Below are positions 40,591 through 49,455 of a stretch of 64,000 nt of DNA, one piece after another. The stretch lies in the NCBI GenBank assembly GCA_021815405.1, contig JAKAGV010000001.1, positions 62,001 to 126,000 of the forward strand, read 5' to 3'. A program made the translations under genes and the position numbers. Within the stretch, counting starts at the first letter, position 1, and every line of letters starts with the position of its first letter. The stretch is from Bacteroidota bacterium. GTDB lineage: Bacteria > Bacteroidota > Ignavibacteria > Ignavibacteriales > Ignavibacteriaceae. The notes under the pieces are model-generated. The model was not told the origin of the DNA and made no database searches. It saw nothing but the letters and a program-made list of their open reading frames with translations.

Positions 40591-41478
40591 ATGTCGGATA
40601 AAGTTTTTGCTCAGCCTATGCTGAAGGAAGATTCACTTAAGGGAAAAGTAATTTTAATTACCGGCGGAGGAACAGGGCTTGGCAAAGCGATGGGAAAATA
40701 TTTTACACAGCTTGGTGCTGATTTAATTATTGCTAGCCGGAAACTCGATGTTCTTGAAAAAACTGCGGTTGAAATAGAAAAGGGAACCAGCAGAAAAGTT
40801 TTACCGGTTCAATGTGATATTACTAATTATGATCAAGTTGAAAATTTATTGAAACTTTCTTTGGAAAAATTTGGTAAAGTTGATTCTCTAGTTAATAATG
40901 CTGCTGGAAATTTCATTAGCCCAACGGAGAGATTATCCCACCGTGCATTCGACATAATTGTAAATATTGTTTTGAAGGGAACTTATTATTCTACTTTAAC
41001 TTTTGGCAAGCATTGGATAAAAGAAAAACAACCAGCTTCAGTTTTGAATATAGTTACGACGTATGCTTGGACCGGCTCTGCATACGTCGTTCCTTCAGCA
41101 GTTGCAAAAGCCGGAGTATTAGCATTGACACGCTCTCTTGCTGTTGAATGGGCAAAGTATGGAATTCGATTTAATGCAATTGCGCCAGGTTTATTCCCAA
41201 CAAAAGGAGCTTGGGAGAGATTACTTCCCGGAAATATTTCTGAAAAATTTAATCCAGTAATAAAAATACCGGTTGGTAGAACCGGTGAGCACCAGGAATT
41301 AGCAAACTTAGCCGCTTATCTTGTTTCGGATTTCTCTTCTTTTATCAATGGTGAAGTTGTTACGATTGACGGCGGAGAATGGCTGAAAGGTGCTGGACAG
41401 TTTAATATGCTTGAATTGGTTCCAACTGAAATGTGGGATGAAATTGAAAAAGCAGTAAGAAACGTGAAAGGCAGATAG
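40591..41478 (+). CDS. SDR, 2,4-dienoyl-CoA reductase-like
   Basis: Short-chain dehydrogenase of about 295 residues. The ATG at 40591 is chosen; a TTG at 40579 would add four residues. It has the Rossmann motif ITGGGTGLGKAMG and NNAAGNFISPTE. The classical Tyr-x3-Lys is replaced by the DECR-type pattern TYAWTGSAYVVPSAVAKAG, in which the Tyr and Lys are farther apart, as in 2,4-dienoyl-CoA reductases that handle polyunsaturated chains. Its place inside the beta-oxidation operon supports that role. Confidence 0.83.
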   Translation: MSDKVFAQPMLKEDSLKGKVILITGGGTGLGKAMGKYFTQLGADLIIASRKLDVLEKTAVEIEKGTSRKVLPVQCDITNYDQVENLLKLSLEKFGKVDSLVNNAAGNFISPTERLSHRAFDIIVNIVLKGTYYSTLTFGKHWIKEKQPASVLNIVTTYAWTGSAYVVPSAVAKAGVLALTRSLAVEWAKYGIRFNAIAPGLFPTKGAWERLLPGNISEKFNPVIKIPVGRTGEHQELANLAAYLVSDFSSFINGEVVTIDGGEWLKGAGQFNMLELVPTEMWDEIEKAVRNVKGR

Positions 41479-41508
41479 TAACTGCAATTATTTAATGGAG
41501 AAAAATTT

Positions 41509-41964
41509 TTGAAACCAATTAAGAATAAAAAGCTATTCAAACATACTTATGACGTCGTTGTAAATTTTAATGAAGTCGATATGCTTCATATTCTTAACAA
41601 TGCTGTATATTTCAGCTATTTCGAACAGGCAAGAATTAAATATGCTAAAGATTTGGGAATCCTTCCTAAAGAAGGAATCGCAGAAAATGGATCGGCGTTC
41701 TACATGGCAAGGAACGAAATCGATTATTTGAAAGTAGCCCTATTCGAAGACAGGTTGCGAATATACACTCGAGTTCCGTATATTAAGCACAGCAGTTTTG
41801 GATTCGAGCATATAATTGAAAATATTTCGACGAAGAAAATAATTGCTGAAGGTGCCGGTGTGCTTGTGCATGTAAATCCGGTGACAAAAAAATCTATTCC
41901 GCTTTCGGAAGAGTTTAAGAAGGCGGTCTTAAAATTTGAAAAGAGAGTCAAAATAATTCGATAA
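41509..41964 (+). CDS. 4HBT-type acyl-CoA thioesterase, second copy
   Basis: A 151-residue hot-dog thioesterase with VNFNEVDMLHILNNAVYFSYF (the Asp is the predicted catalytic residue) and NEIDYLKVALFED. The start is TTG at 41509 with GGAG 8 nt before it; no ATG is nearby. It closes the fatty-acid operon and could release blocked or surplus acyl-CoA. It is a distant relative of 31177-31605, not a recent duplicate. Confidence 0.85.
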   Translation: MKPIKNKKLFKHTYDVVVNFNEVDMLHILNNAVYFSYFEQARIKYAKDLGILPKEGIAENGSAFYMARNEIDYLKVALFEDRLRIYTRVPYIKHSSFGFEHIIENISTKKIIAEGAGVLVHVNPVTKKSIPLSEEFKKAVLKFEKRVKIIR

Positions 41965-41984
41965 CAATTTGTCGAGGGGACAAA

Positions 41985-42674
41985 ATGAGAAAAATAGTTT
42001 TTGACATTGAAACTTGTGCCTTTCAATTTGAATCACTTTCCGAAAGCCAGAGGGAATATTTATTGCGCTACGCAGAGAGAGAAAAAGATGAAATTTCCAA
42101 AGATGAAAAGATTGACGAAGCTATTCGTTTCCTCAGTTTGTATCCGCTAACAGCTAAAGTAATAGCAATTGGCTTACATGACGTCCAGAAAGAAAAATCA
42201 TTTGTTTATTTTGAAAGTGAATCAGAAGATGAATGGACATCGGAGTCAAAAGACATTCAATATAAAGGCGCTTCCGAAGCCGAAATGCTGAAATCGTTTT
42301 GGAGAATTGCGGAGAAAACCGACCAGTTTATTTCTTTCAACGGAAGAAATTTTGATATCCCTTTTCTCATGGTGCGTTCAGCTTTGAATAAAATAAAGCC
42401 GACAAAAAATTTAATGTCAAACCGCTACGATACTTCACACCACATAGATTTACTAGATCAGTTTACCTTTTACGGAATTACAAAAAAATTCAATCTGGAT
42501 TTTTATTGTCATTCTTTCGGAATTGAATCGCCGAAATCAAAAGGTATTTCCGGAATGGAAGTGAAAACGCTTTACGAAGCTGGACGTATAAAAGATATTG
42601 CTGTTTATTGTGGACAAGATATTCTAGCTACCGCCGAGCTTTATAGAATTTGGGAAGAGTATCTGCACTTTTAG
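41985..42674 (+). CDS. Predicted 3'-5' exonuclease related to DNA polymerase B
   Basis: A 229-residue DEDD-type exonuclease: exo I VFDIETCAFQF, exo II SFNGRNFDIPFL, and a late exo III region with YCGQDILATAELYRIW. The family (DNA_pol_B_exo2) is stand-alone in several bacteria and likely acts on single-stranded DNA, but its process is not known. It starts 20 bp after the thioesterase and probably shares the transcript. Its TAG stop overlaps the TAA stop of the converging amidotransferase gene. Confidence 0.85.
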   Translation: MRKIVFDIETCAFQFESLSESQREYLLRYAEREKDEISKDEKIDEAIRFLSLYPLTAKVIAIGLHDVQKEKSFVYFESESEDEWTSESKDIQYKGASEAEMLKSFWRIAEKTDQFISFNGRNFDIPFLMVRSALNKIKPTKNLMSNRYDTSHHIDLLDQFTFYGITKKFNLDFYCHSFGIESPKSKGISGMEVKTLYEAGRIKDIAVYCGQDILATAELYRIWEEYLHF

Positions 42675-43369
42675 TGATATAATTTTTCCAGTTTGTCCAG
42701 AAGCGTTAGCATTATTTTGTTATTGCTTGGTATTAAATATTTTTGAGATAAGATTTCTTTAGCAATCTGAACATACTTTTCGTTCTTCAATTCATTCTCG
42801 CCAGATTCAAGCATTTCAATTAAAGAACTTTTGGTAACTTCGCAGTGGAACTGGAGTGCAAGTACTCTGTCCTTAATAATGAATGCCTGGTTCTTGCAAG
42901 CCTCGCTTTCTGCAAGATGAACGGCACCGGCAGGTAAATCAAAAGTATCGCCATGCCATTGAAATACTTTCAACTTTTTCGGTAAAGAAGAAAATAGAAA
43001 ATTATCCTTTGAGCTATCGGTAAGTCCTACATCCATCCATCCAATTTCCTTGAACTTATTTGGATATACTTTTGCACCTAATGATGCAGCAATCAACTGA
43101 GAGCCTAAACAAATTCCCAAAACGATTTTATTGTTTTCAATAGACTGCCTGATAAATTCCTTCTCTGATTTTAGCCATGGAAATTTATCTTCGTCATAAA
43201 CTCCCATTGGTCCGCCCATAATAATCAGCCAGTCGAAATCATTTATTCCTGGAAGCTTATCACTTTTATAAAATTTAGTGGAAGTAAGATTATAATTTTT
43301 CTCTTTAATCCATTCTACAATAATGCCGGGACTTTCAAAACTCTCGTGTTGGAGTATGTGTATTCTCAT
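42671..43369 (-). CDS. Class-I glutamine amidotransferase-like protein
   Basis: A 232-residue protein of the GMP synthase-like amidotransferase class. It has GPMGVYDEDKFPWL, the nucleophile elbow GICLGSQLIAASLGAK and the His of the triad in LALQFHCEVT. It lacks a synthetase partner domain, so it may be an ammonia donor or peptide/gamma-glutamyl hydrolase. Divergent from purL by 155 bp and converging on the exonuclease with overlapping stop codons. Confidence 0.85.
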   Translation of the reverse strand: MRIHILQHESFESPGIIVEWIKEKNYNLTSTKFYKSDKLPGINDFDWLIIMGGPMGVYDEDKFPWLKSEKEFIRQSIENNKIVLGICLGSQLIAASLGAKVYPNKFKEIGWMDVGLTDSSKDNFLFSSLPKKLKVFQWHGDTFDLPAGAVHLAESEACKNQAFIIKDRVLALQFHCEVTKSSLIEMLESGENELKNEKYVQIAKEILSQKYLIPSNNKIMLTLLDKLEKLYH

Positions 43370-43470
43370 TTATGTTTTGACTATAAATTCTTTGCGAAAT
43401 TAAACAAAAAATTATCAAGTTGGTGTGTTTGTATAGTTTAACTGTATTTCTTCACCAAAATTTTAATACG

Positions 43471-43478
43471 TATATTTG
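43471..43478 (+). promoter_or_regulatory. Candidate -7 promoter element (TATATTTG) for purL
   Basis: TATATTTGC lies 46 nt before the ATG at 43525. It is inside the extended frame from 43420, which argues for the downstream start. Confidence 0.45.
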
Positions 43479-43524
43479 CAACAAAATTTCATTTCAATTT
43501 GAATATTCAGATGGATACGATTTG

Positions 43525-45747
43525 ATGCAAGAACAAAGAGTAACTTTAGATTTAGCTTTAGAACACGGATTAACTAAAGAAGAATTTGAAAGAATAAAAA
43601 TTATTTTAGGACGAGTTCCAACTTTTACGGAGCTTGGAATCTTCAGTGTAATGTGGAGCGAGCATTGTAGTTATAAGAATTCCATTGCGCTGCTTAAAAC
43701 TCTTCCGAGAAGCGGAGGAAGACTCTTAGTCGGTGCGGGAGAAGAGAATGCAGGATTGGTTGATATTGGCGATGACCTTGCTGTTGCTTTTAAAATTGAA
43801 AGCCACAATCATCCGTCAGCGGTAGAGCCTTATCAAGGTGCTGCAACCGGAGTTGGCGGAATTATGAGAGACATTTTTACCATGGGCGCCAGACCGATTG
43901 CATCTTTGAATTCACTTCGCTTTGGTACTTTGGAAGACGCACGAACAAGATTTTTATTTGATGGAGTTGTCCGCGGAATTGGGGATTACGGAAACAGCTT
44001 TGGGGTTCCAACCGTTGCGGGCGAAGTTTATTTTGATGAATCGTATCAAGGTAATCCATTAGTAAATGCAATGGCAGTTGGAATTGTAAAAAAAGGACAG
44101 CATGCAAGCGCAACTGCAAGTGGCGTTGGTAATCCCGTAATGATTGTGGGTTCTTCAACCGGAAGAGACGGAATTCACGGAGCTACTTTCGCATCGGAGG
44201 AAATCTCGGAAAAATCTGAATCGAAACGACCATCCGTTCAAGTTGGCGATCCGTTTACAGAAAAACTTTTACTTGAGGCTTCGCTTGAGATTATCAAGAA
44301 TGGATGGTTAATTGGAATTCAAGACATGGGTGCTGCCGGAATTTCATGCTCAACAAGCGAGATGAGCGCAAAAGGAAATTCCGGAATGAAGATTAACTTG
44401 AATAAAGTTCCTTTAAGAGAAAAAGGAATGACGGCTTATGAAATTATGCTTTCCGAGAGTCAAGAGAGAATGCTTTGTGTAGTCAAAAAAGGCTTCGAAG
44501 ATGATGTGAAAAAAGTTTTTGAAAAGTGGGATCTGCATTGCGAGATAATCGGCTTCGTAACGAACGATGGTTTGCTTGATATCGATTATGAAGGAGAGAA
44601 GAAGGCGATTATTCCAGCTTATGAATTAGTACTCGGGGGAGGCGCACCAGTTTATATTCGTGAGACAAGGAAACCAGGCTATCTTGAAGAAGTTAGAAAA
44701 ATTGATTTTGCTTCACTCCCTCAGCCTGAAAATATTTCTGAGACTTTCTTAAAAGTTTTTTCTTCTCCCAACATTGTCTCAAAGCGCTGGGTCTATGAAC
44801 AATATGATTCGATGGTTAGAACAAATACAATCGTCGGTCCCGGATGCGATGCAGCGGTTATTTATATCAAAGGTACCAATAAAGCCCTGGCGATGAAGAC
44901 TGACTGCAACTCGCGGTATGTTTATTTAAATCCAAAAGAAGGAACTAAGTTAGCAGTGGCAGAATCTGCAAGGAACATTGTTTGTTCCGGCGGGGTTCCA
45001 CTTGCAATTACGAACTGCTTAAATTTCGGAAATCCATACAAGCCTGAAATGTACTGGCAATTCAAAGAAGCGATTGAGGGAATGGGAGAAGCATGTAAAT
45101 TTTTCAATACACCAGTTACAGGCGGCAATGTAAGCTTCTACAATGAATCCCCCAACACCGCAGTTTATCCGACTCCAACAATTGGTATGGTTGGTTTAGT
45201 AGAAAAATTGGAAAACGTAACTACATCATTCTTTAAAGAAGAAGATGATTTAATTTACATTCTAGGTGAAGATTTCGAGGAACTTGGCGGCAGCGAGTAT
45301 TTAAAAATCGTTCACGGTAAGGTTGCCGGAGATTCACCAAAAATTGATTTGGAAGTTGAAAAGAAATTGCATGACTCTGTGCTCTCGCTAATTGGAAAGA
45401 AATTAATTAAATCTGCTCACGATGTTTCTGAAGGCGGCATTGTTGCAGCACTGGCAGAATGCTGCATTATGAATAGAGAAATTTTAGTTGGTGCATCGGT
45501 GAACATTTCAATTAAGACAAGAGAAGATTTTTCATTATTCTCTGAAAGCCAATCAAGAATAATTGTGTCAATTTCGAAAGAAAAGAAAGCAGTATTTGAA
45601 AAAACTTTAGATGAAGCAAAGCAGCCGTATTATTATCTCGGCATAACCGGCGGAAGAGTTCTCTCTGTTAACGATAAATATAATTTTGATTTGGAAAACT
45701 TATCAGATATTTATTATAACACCATTTCAAGAATAATGAATGCCTAA
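43525..45747 (+). CDS. purL: Phosphoribosylformylglycinamidine synthase subunit PurL
   Basis: Fourth step of purine synthesis, converting FGAR to FGAM with ammonia supplied by PurQ. The ATG at 43525 gives 740 residues (B. subtilis PurL is 742); the open frame from 43420 adds a tail without homology that covers the likely promoter. Motifs are [43 protein letters not shown], and the second half with GPGCDAAVI and [14 protein letters not shown]. It is the small-PurL type that needs PurS and PurQ, neither visible here. It overlaps the next gene by 8 bp. Confidence 0.95.
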   Translation: MQEQRVTLDLALEHGLTKEEFERIKIILGRVPTFTELGIFSVMWSEHCSYKNSIALLKTLPRSGGRLLVGAGEENAGLVDIGDDLAVAFKIESHNHPSAVEPYQGAATGVGGIMRDIFTMGARPIASLNSLRFGTLEDARTRFLFDGVVRGIGDYGNSFGVPTVAGEVYFDESYQGNPLVNAMAVGIVKKGQHASATASGVGNPVMIVGSSTGRDGIHGATFASEEISEKSESKRPSVQVGDPFTEKLLLEASLEIIKNGWLIGIQDMGAAGISCSTSEMSAKGNSGMKINLNKVPLREKGMTAYEIMLSESQERMLCVVKKGFEDDVKKVFEKWDLHCEIIGFVTNDGLLDIDYEGEKKAIIPAYELVLGGGAPVYIRETRKPGYLEEVRKIDFASLPQPENISETFLKVFSSPNIVSKRWVYEQYDSMVRTNTIVGPGCDAAVIYIKGTNKALAMKTDCNSRYVYLNPKEGTKLAVAESARNIVCSGGVPLAITNCLNFGNPYKPEMYWQFKEAIEGMGEACKFFNTPVTGGNVSFYNESPNTAVYPTPTIGMVGLVEKLENVTTSFFKEEDDLIYILGEDFEELGGSEYLKIVHGKVAGDSPKIDLEVEKKLHDSVLSLIGKKLIKSAHDVSEGGIVAALAECCIMNREILVGASVNISIKTREDFSLFSESQSRIIVSISKEKKAVFEKTLDEAKQPYYYLGITGGRVLSVNDKYNFDLENLSDIYYNTISRIMNA

Positions 45748-46723
45748 ATCAAAATCTAAAAGAAAATATTCTTATGCTAGCAAAAAAGGTGGTGTGAATA
45801 AAAAACATGCAATTTTGAAATCTGCTGATCCGCTGCTGCAATATAAACCGTCATACAAGAAGACGAAGATTATTTTTAAACACTATATCGGTGGCTTGAT
45901 AAAAAGAATGGATGAGCACCATGGATTTCTTCTTGCCGGAGGGTTGGCTTTCTCGTTGTTTGTCTGCATTATTCCTTTTCTGTTAATTCTGTTCTATATA
46001 TTAGGTAATTTCCTTAATTCGCAAAGCGTGCAATCCCAGGTGGACATTGCGATAAATACAATAATACCTTATCCGAAATACGCTAATTATGTTAATGAAG
46101 TAATTTTTAAGCGGATAAACGAAGTGATTGAATATAAAAACGTCGCCGGTATTATTGGAGTTTTTGGTTTATTGTTTGCTGCCAGCGGGTTGTTCAGCAG
46201 CATGAGAACTATTTTGAACCGTATTTTTGGAGTGGAAACTAATGTTCACTTTCTTCTTGGAAAGCTCCGCGACTTTGCTTTGGTACTTATGGTTATTTTG
46301 ATTTTCTTCGTAACTACAATGCTCTCGCCGGTACTTGATTTATTTATTCAAGCGGCTCAGCAGATTAAGAGCTTAAGCTTTTTCAGGAGTCCTATCTTTG
46401 AACATTTTCTGCTATCAGTAATTTCACTCATCTTAATTTTTATATTGTTTCTGATTTTGTACTCCACGGTACCGGTAAGAAAATTAGGAAAGAATTCTAC
46501 TTTCATAAGTGCGCTCTGGGCTGCAATTCTTTGGGAAGTTGCCAAACAAGGATTTGGATTCTATATTCATCATTTCACGACCTTCGGCAGAATATACGGA
46601 ACATATGCTTTGGTGGTAGTAGTCGCTTTCTGGATTTATTACTCTTCGATTGTCTTTATTGTTGGCGCTGAAATCGGGAGGCTTTATTCCGAGAGGAAAT
46701 ATTTAAACAATGAAGTTTTCTAA
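45740..46723 (+). CDS. YihY/BrkB-family membrane protein
   Basis: A 327-residue protein with a Lys-rich N-terminus and about six membrane helices. Signatures are [40 protein letters not shown] and [20 protein letters not shown] followed by GAEIGRLY. The family was once called ribonuclease BN by mistake; its true role is unknown, with suggestions of transport or envelope function. It starts within the end of purL and is followed by a 100-bp gap before the converging fmdB gene. Confidence 0.85.
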   Translation: MPKSKSKRKYSYASKKGGVNKKHAILKSADPLLQYKPSYKKTKIIFKHYIGGLIKRMDEHHGFLLAGGLAFSLFVCIIPFLLILFYILGNFLNSQSVQSQVDIAINTIIPYPKYANYVNEVIFKRINEVIEYKNVAGIIGVFGLLFAASGLFSSMRTILNRIFGVETNVHFLLGKLRDFALVLMVILIFFVTTMLSPVLDLFIQAAQQIKSLSFFRSPIFEHFLLSVISLILIFILFLILYSTVPVRKLGKNSTFISALWAAILWEVAKQGFGFYIHHFTTFGRIYGTYALVVVVAFWIYYSSIVFIVGAEIGRLYSERKYLNNEVF

Positions 46724-46823
46724 TACACGACTGTAAATTTCATGCATTTACTTCATGCCGTCATGCAGCAATGTTTCCAAATAAACTCAATCTCGCTGAA
46801 TTAATTTAGTTTACTTGTCAAGA

Positions 46824-47072
46824 CTAGTCTAATCCGCAGGTACCGGAGCCGCAACCGCACGTTCCGGTTGAGCATGATGAACCGCTGCTGTAATCACTGC
46901 TTGAAAAATCTGAGCCACCACCGGCGAATGAAGCGCTAAAGGTAGATAGCAGCTTTTTGTTTTTCGTTGAGTTACACTTCGGGCAAACTACTTCTTCGTT
47001 AGTTGCACTTGATTTATGCAGTACTTCAAATTTGTTGTTGCATTCACTGCATCTGTATTCGAATATCGGCAT
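46824..47072 (-). CDS. FmdB-family zinc-ribbon protein
   Basis: An 82-residue protein opening MPIFEYRCSECNNKFEVLH with a CxxC, then CPKC at about 34-37, the FmdB zinc ribbon. The C-terminal half is rich in Ser, Gly, Asp and Cys (SSSDYSSGSSCSTGTCGCGS) and may bind metal. The family is a putative regulatory protein class with no proven activity. The OsmC-like gene is 10 bp upstream on the same strand. Confidence 0.88.
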   Translation of the reverse strand: MPIFEYRCSECNNKFEVLHKSSATNEEVVCPKCNSTKNKKLLSTFSASFAGGGSDFSSSDYSSGSSCSTGTCGCGSGTCGLD

Positions 47073-47082
47073 TTAAGCTCCT

Positions 47083-47520
47083 TTAATTTTGAATATTGAT
47101 TTCCGGTTTTAAAATAATTTCTGATTTCATCGAACGGGATATTAAGCAAGCTTTTTCAGACTTTTCAATTATCCTCAACGCCTTTTCTTTATCACACTCA
47201 TTGGCAACAAGAATTTTTGGCGAGAGTTCAATCTGTGTTACAAAAAATCTGCCTTCAACCCGTTCTACTTTCCCTTTCCCTCCAGATGAATAAGAAATAA
47301 AATTCAATTTTGAATTTTCAGCAATCGCGAGAAAAGTTGTCATTAAGCAGATGTTTGCCGAAGCCACAAACAAATGTTCCGGCGACCAAATGTTCGGTAC
47401 TCCGCCAGGAAACTCCGGGGGAGTGGCAATAGTAATATCTTCCATTCCTTCGGAAGATAGTTTTCCAGTTCTTCCTTCCCGCCAATTTACTTCGGTATTG
47501 TAAAAAAATGTCTCTTCCAT
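47083..47520 (-). CDS. OsmC/Ohr-family protein
   Basis: A 145-residue peroxiredoxin-like thiol protein. The two family cysteines are present in SANICLMTTFLAIAE and KACLISRSMKSEI, with WSPEHLFVAS before the first. OsmC proteins reduce organic hydroperoxides. It starts a two-gene operon with fmdB. It lies near the nitrite/NO cluster, so a stress connection is possible but not shown. Confidence 0.88.
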   Translation of the reverse strand: MEETFFYNTEVNWREGRTGKLSSEGMEDITIATPPEFPGGVPNIWSPEHLFVASANICLMTTFLAIAENSKLNFISYSSGGKGKVERVEGRFFVTQIELSPKILVANECDKEKALRIIEKSEKACLISRSMKSEIILKPEINIQN

Positions 47521-47601
47521 AATCCATTAAATTTTAATCTGATTTGATGATTGAGTTCTTAAAAAGATTCTAAAATTAAACGAAAATTTTCATTTTAAAA
47601 A

Positions 47602-47724
47602 TGAGTTCACTCTAAAAAGGTCATTCTCGTGGAAACGCGTATCTAAAAAGTTTTGATTATCGAATAGATTCTCACTTTCGTGGGAATGACATTTCGTTTT
47701 TTTTAGCTTTTTAGAGACAACTCA
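47602..47724. mobile_element. MITE-like element with nested inverted repeats
   Basis: A 123-bp element with ends TGAGTTCACTCTAAAAAG and CTTTTTAGAGACAACTCA, matching at 16 of 18 positions as inverted repeats. Within is a second inverted repeat starting GTCATTCTCGTGG (47620) and ending CGTGGGAATGAC (47690). The nested layout and GTCATTC/GAATGAC core parallel the element at 9696-9817, but the outer ends are a different family. A target duplication is unclear (only A-rich flanks). It ends 20 bp before the NsrR-like promoter. Confidence 0.6.
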
Positions 47725-47743
47725 AAAATAATTATTTATAAAC

Positions 47744-47772
47744 TTGACAAAAAAAAAAAATGTAACTATCTT
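47744..47772 (+). promoter_or_regulatory. Sigma-70-like promoter of the Rrf2 gene
   Basis: TTGACA (47744-47749), a 17-bp spacer made almost half of A, and TATCTT (47767-47772). The predicted start falls on the downstream operator. The -35 lies 20 bp past the MITE-like element. Confidence 0.6.
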
Positions 47773-47776
47773 TAAT

Positions 47777-47792
47777 CAGACAAAAAAATCTG
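47777..47792. promoter_or_regulatory. Candidate Rrf2 operator, copy 1
   Basis: CAGACAAAAAAATCTG, with CAGA and TCTG arms around an A-rich centre, at the presumed transcription start of the Rrf2 gene. It aligns at 17 of 23 positions with the site at 48260 when flanks are included (AATCAGAYAAAAAWATCYG). Confidence 0.6.
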
Positions 47793-47802
47793 TTTATAGA
47801 AA

Positions 47803-48240
47803 ATGACAGTTATATTTTCAAAAAAATGCGAATACGGTTTACAAGCGGTTTTATATCTTTCCGCAAAAGGGATTGGTGAAATCGTATCTGCTGACGAGAT
47901 TGCCAAGAAGCTGAATATTCCCAAAGAGTTTGTCTCTAAAATTCTGCAAAGCCTAACGGAGAGCGGATTGGTTAATTCCAAGAAGGGAAAGGCTGGCGGC
48001 TTTTCTCTTGCAAAGGAGCCGTCAAAAATCAGATTGATTGATATTGTAGCAGCCATTGACGGATTGGGAATGTTCAATACTTGCGTGCTTGGTTTTCCAA
48101 GTTGTTCACCTGACCATCCGTGCCCCCTTCATGAGAAGTGGGGATCACTTAGAAGCAGTACTTATAATATGCTGACTGAACAAACACTGGATGAACTTAA
48201 AGAAAAGACTTTAAACAAAATTGCTCACTTAGAGGCTTAA
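47803..48240 (+). CDS. Rrf2-family Fe-S regulator, NsrR-like
   Basis: A 145-residue winged-helix regulator with FSKKCEYGLQAVLYLSAKG, the recognition region LNIPKEFVSKILQSLTESGL and the wing SKKGKAGGFSLAK. Three C-terminal cysteines, Cys94, Cys101 and Cys107, in FNTCVLGFPSCSPDHPCP have the spacing of Fe-S-binding Rrf2 proteins such as NsrR and IscR. The genes that follow (nitrite reductase, RIC, hemerythrin) point to NO sensing, so NsrR is the best guess; no isc genes are nearby. Matching sites precede this gene and the next, suggesting repression of both until NO damages the cluster. Confidence 0.85.
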   Translation: MTVIFSKKCEYGLQAVLYLSAKGIGEIVSADEIAKKLNIPKEFVSKILQSLTESGLVNSKKGKAGGFSLAKEPSKIRLIDIVAAIDGLGMFNTCVLGFPSCSPDHPCPLHEKWGSLRSSTYNMLTEQTLDELKEKTLNKIAHLEA

Positions 48241-48259
48241 AAATTTTTTATCTATAAAT

Positions 48260-48275
48260 CAGATAAAAATATCCG
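48260..48275. promoter_or_regulatory. Candidate Rrf2 operator, copy 2
   Basis: CAGATAAAAATATCCG, an imperfect palindrome (CAGATA/TATCCG) 2 bp before the polyferredoxin ATG. It resembles the site at 47777 and leaves no room for a Shine-Dalgarno sequence. Confidence 0.55.
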
Positions 48276-48277
48276 AT

Positions 48278-49441
48278 ATGAAAGCAAAGAAGAAAATAGT
48301 AAGAAACTTAGAAAAGCCGATTCAAAAATACCGGTTTTTAATTCAGTCTTGCTTTGCCGCATTGTGCCTTTGGATAGGATATGATTTTTACCGCTTCGTT
48401 CATTTTTTGGAATCGAATGGAAGTGCAGAATATTTTAGAAGACCGTCGGGAGTCGATGGATTTTTGCCAATCAGTTCGCTGATGAGCACCTATTATTTTA
48501 TTTCCACCGGGATAATTAACCCAGCGCATCCGGCAGGGATGTTCATCTTTCTTGCCATTGTGCTGGTGTCGATTGTGTTTGGAAAATCATTCTGCTCGTG
48601 GCTGTGCCCAATTGGATTTATTTCAGAATTAGTCGGCGACTTCGGCGAGAAGATTTTTAAAAGAAAATTGAAACTTCCAAAATGGATTGATATACCGCTG
48701 AGAAGCCTAAAATATATTCTGCTTGGATTTTTTGTTTATGCAATTTTTGTTTTGATGAACTTGGTTGCAGTCAAAGCATTCTTAGACAGTCCATACAATC
48801 AGGTTGCTGATTTAAAGATGTATTATTTCTTTGCAGACATCTCAAAGACTGCGCTGATAGTCATCGGTTCTTTGCTTGTGCTGTCGATTTTCATCAGAAA
48901 TTTCTGGTGCAGATTTCTTTGCCCGTACGGCGCACTTCTCGGGATTTTTTCTTTCTTGAGTCCCCACAAAATTAAGCGGAATCCGGTAAGCTGCATTGAC
49001 TGCGGCTTATGTGCAAAAGCTTGTCCTTCTTCAATTAAAGTTGACAAAGTTTTGACGGTATATTCAGACGAATGTAACACGTGTTTAAGCTGCGTTGATG
49101 CATGTCCGGTTGAAGATACTCTTGATTTAAAATCTGTTTTTACCAAGAAAAGAATTTCAAAAAAATATGTAGCCATCGGAGTAGTATCGATTTATATGTT
49201 AGTTATTGGTTTTGCGATGATTACAGGACACTGGAAAAATAATATTACAAGAGATGAATACTTAGTCCATTATAAATTAATGGATACTTACGGACATCCG
49301 ACCGGCACTGCTGCGATAAAAGAGTTTGATGAAAAAGCAGCCGAAAAAGAATTACAAGATGAAAATAGCATCAGTAAAAAAGATGAGAAGTCAGATAAAG
49401 ACAAAATCAGCAACACAATCCGCCAGAAGCGGATTAATTGA
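48278..49441 (+). CDS. NapH/NosR-like membrane polyferredoxin
   Basis: A 387-residue electron-transfer protein. About five membrane helices carry two CxxxCP motifs, SFCSWLCPIGF and NFWCRFLCPYGA, typical of NapH/NosR/CcoG proteins, followed by two [4Fe-4S] motifs, CIDCGLCAKACPSSI and CNTCLSCVDACP. There is no N-terminal FMN domain, so it is the NapH form and not full NosR. It probably passes quinol electrons across the membrane to the nitrite reductase encoded 14 bp downstream. The C-terminus after residue 355 is a charged periplasmic or cytoplasmic tail. Confidence 0.85.
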   Translation: MKAKKKIVRNLEKPIQKYRFLIQSCFAALCLWIGYDFYRFVHFLESNGSAEYFRRPSGVDGFLPISSLMSTYYFISTGIINPAHPAGMFIFLAIVLVSIVFGKSFCSWLCPIGFISELVGDFGEKIFKRKLKLPKWIDIPLRSLKYILLGFFVYAIFVLMNLVAVKAFLDSPYNQVADLKMYYFFADISKTALIVIGSLLVLSIFIRNFWCRFLCPYGALLGIFSFLSPHKIKRNPVSCIDCGLCAKACPSSIKVDKVLTVYSDECNTCLSCVDACPVEDTLDLKSVFTKKRISKKYVAIGVVSIYMLVIGFAMITGHWKNNITRDEYLVHYKLMDTYGHPTGTAAIKEFDEKAAEKELQDENSISKKDEKSDKDKISNTIRQKRIN

Positions 49442-49455
49442 GTGAAGGAGATGTA

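Noticed and set aside
43420-43524. PurL N-terminal extension
   Set aside because: It contains the probable promoter octamer and no homology; 740 residues is the normal length.
47803-48240. IscR instead of NsrR
   Set aside because: No isc/suf genes follow; the neighbours are nitrite and NO genes. The cysteine pattern alone does not separate the two.
48278-49441. Full NosR
   Set aside because: The N-terminal FMN-binding domain of NosR is missing and no nosZ is present.
49438-49455. TTG start of NirK
   Set aside because: The ATG at 49456 follows a clear AAGGAG.
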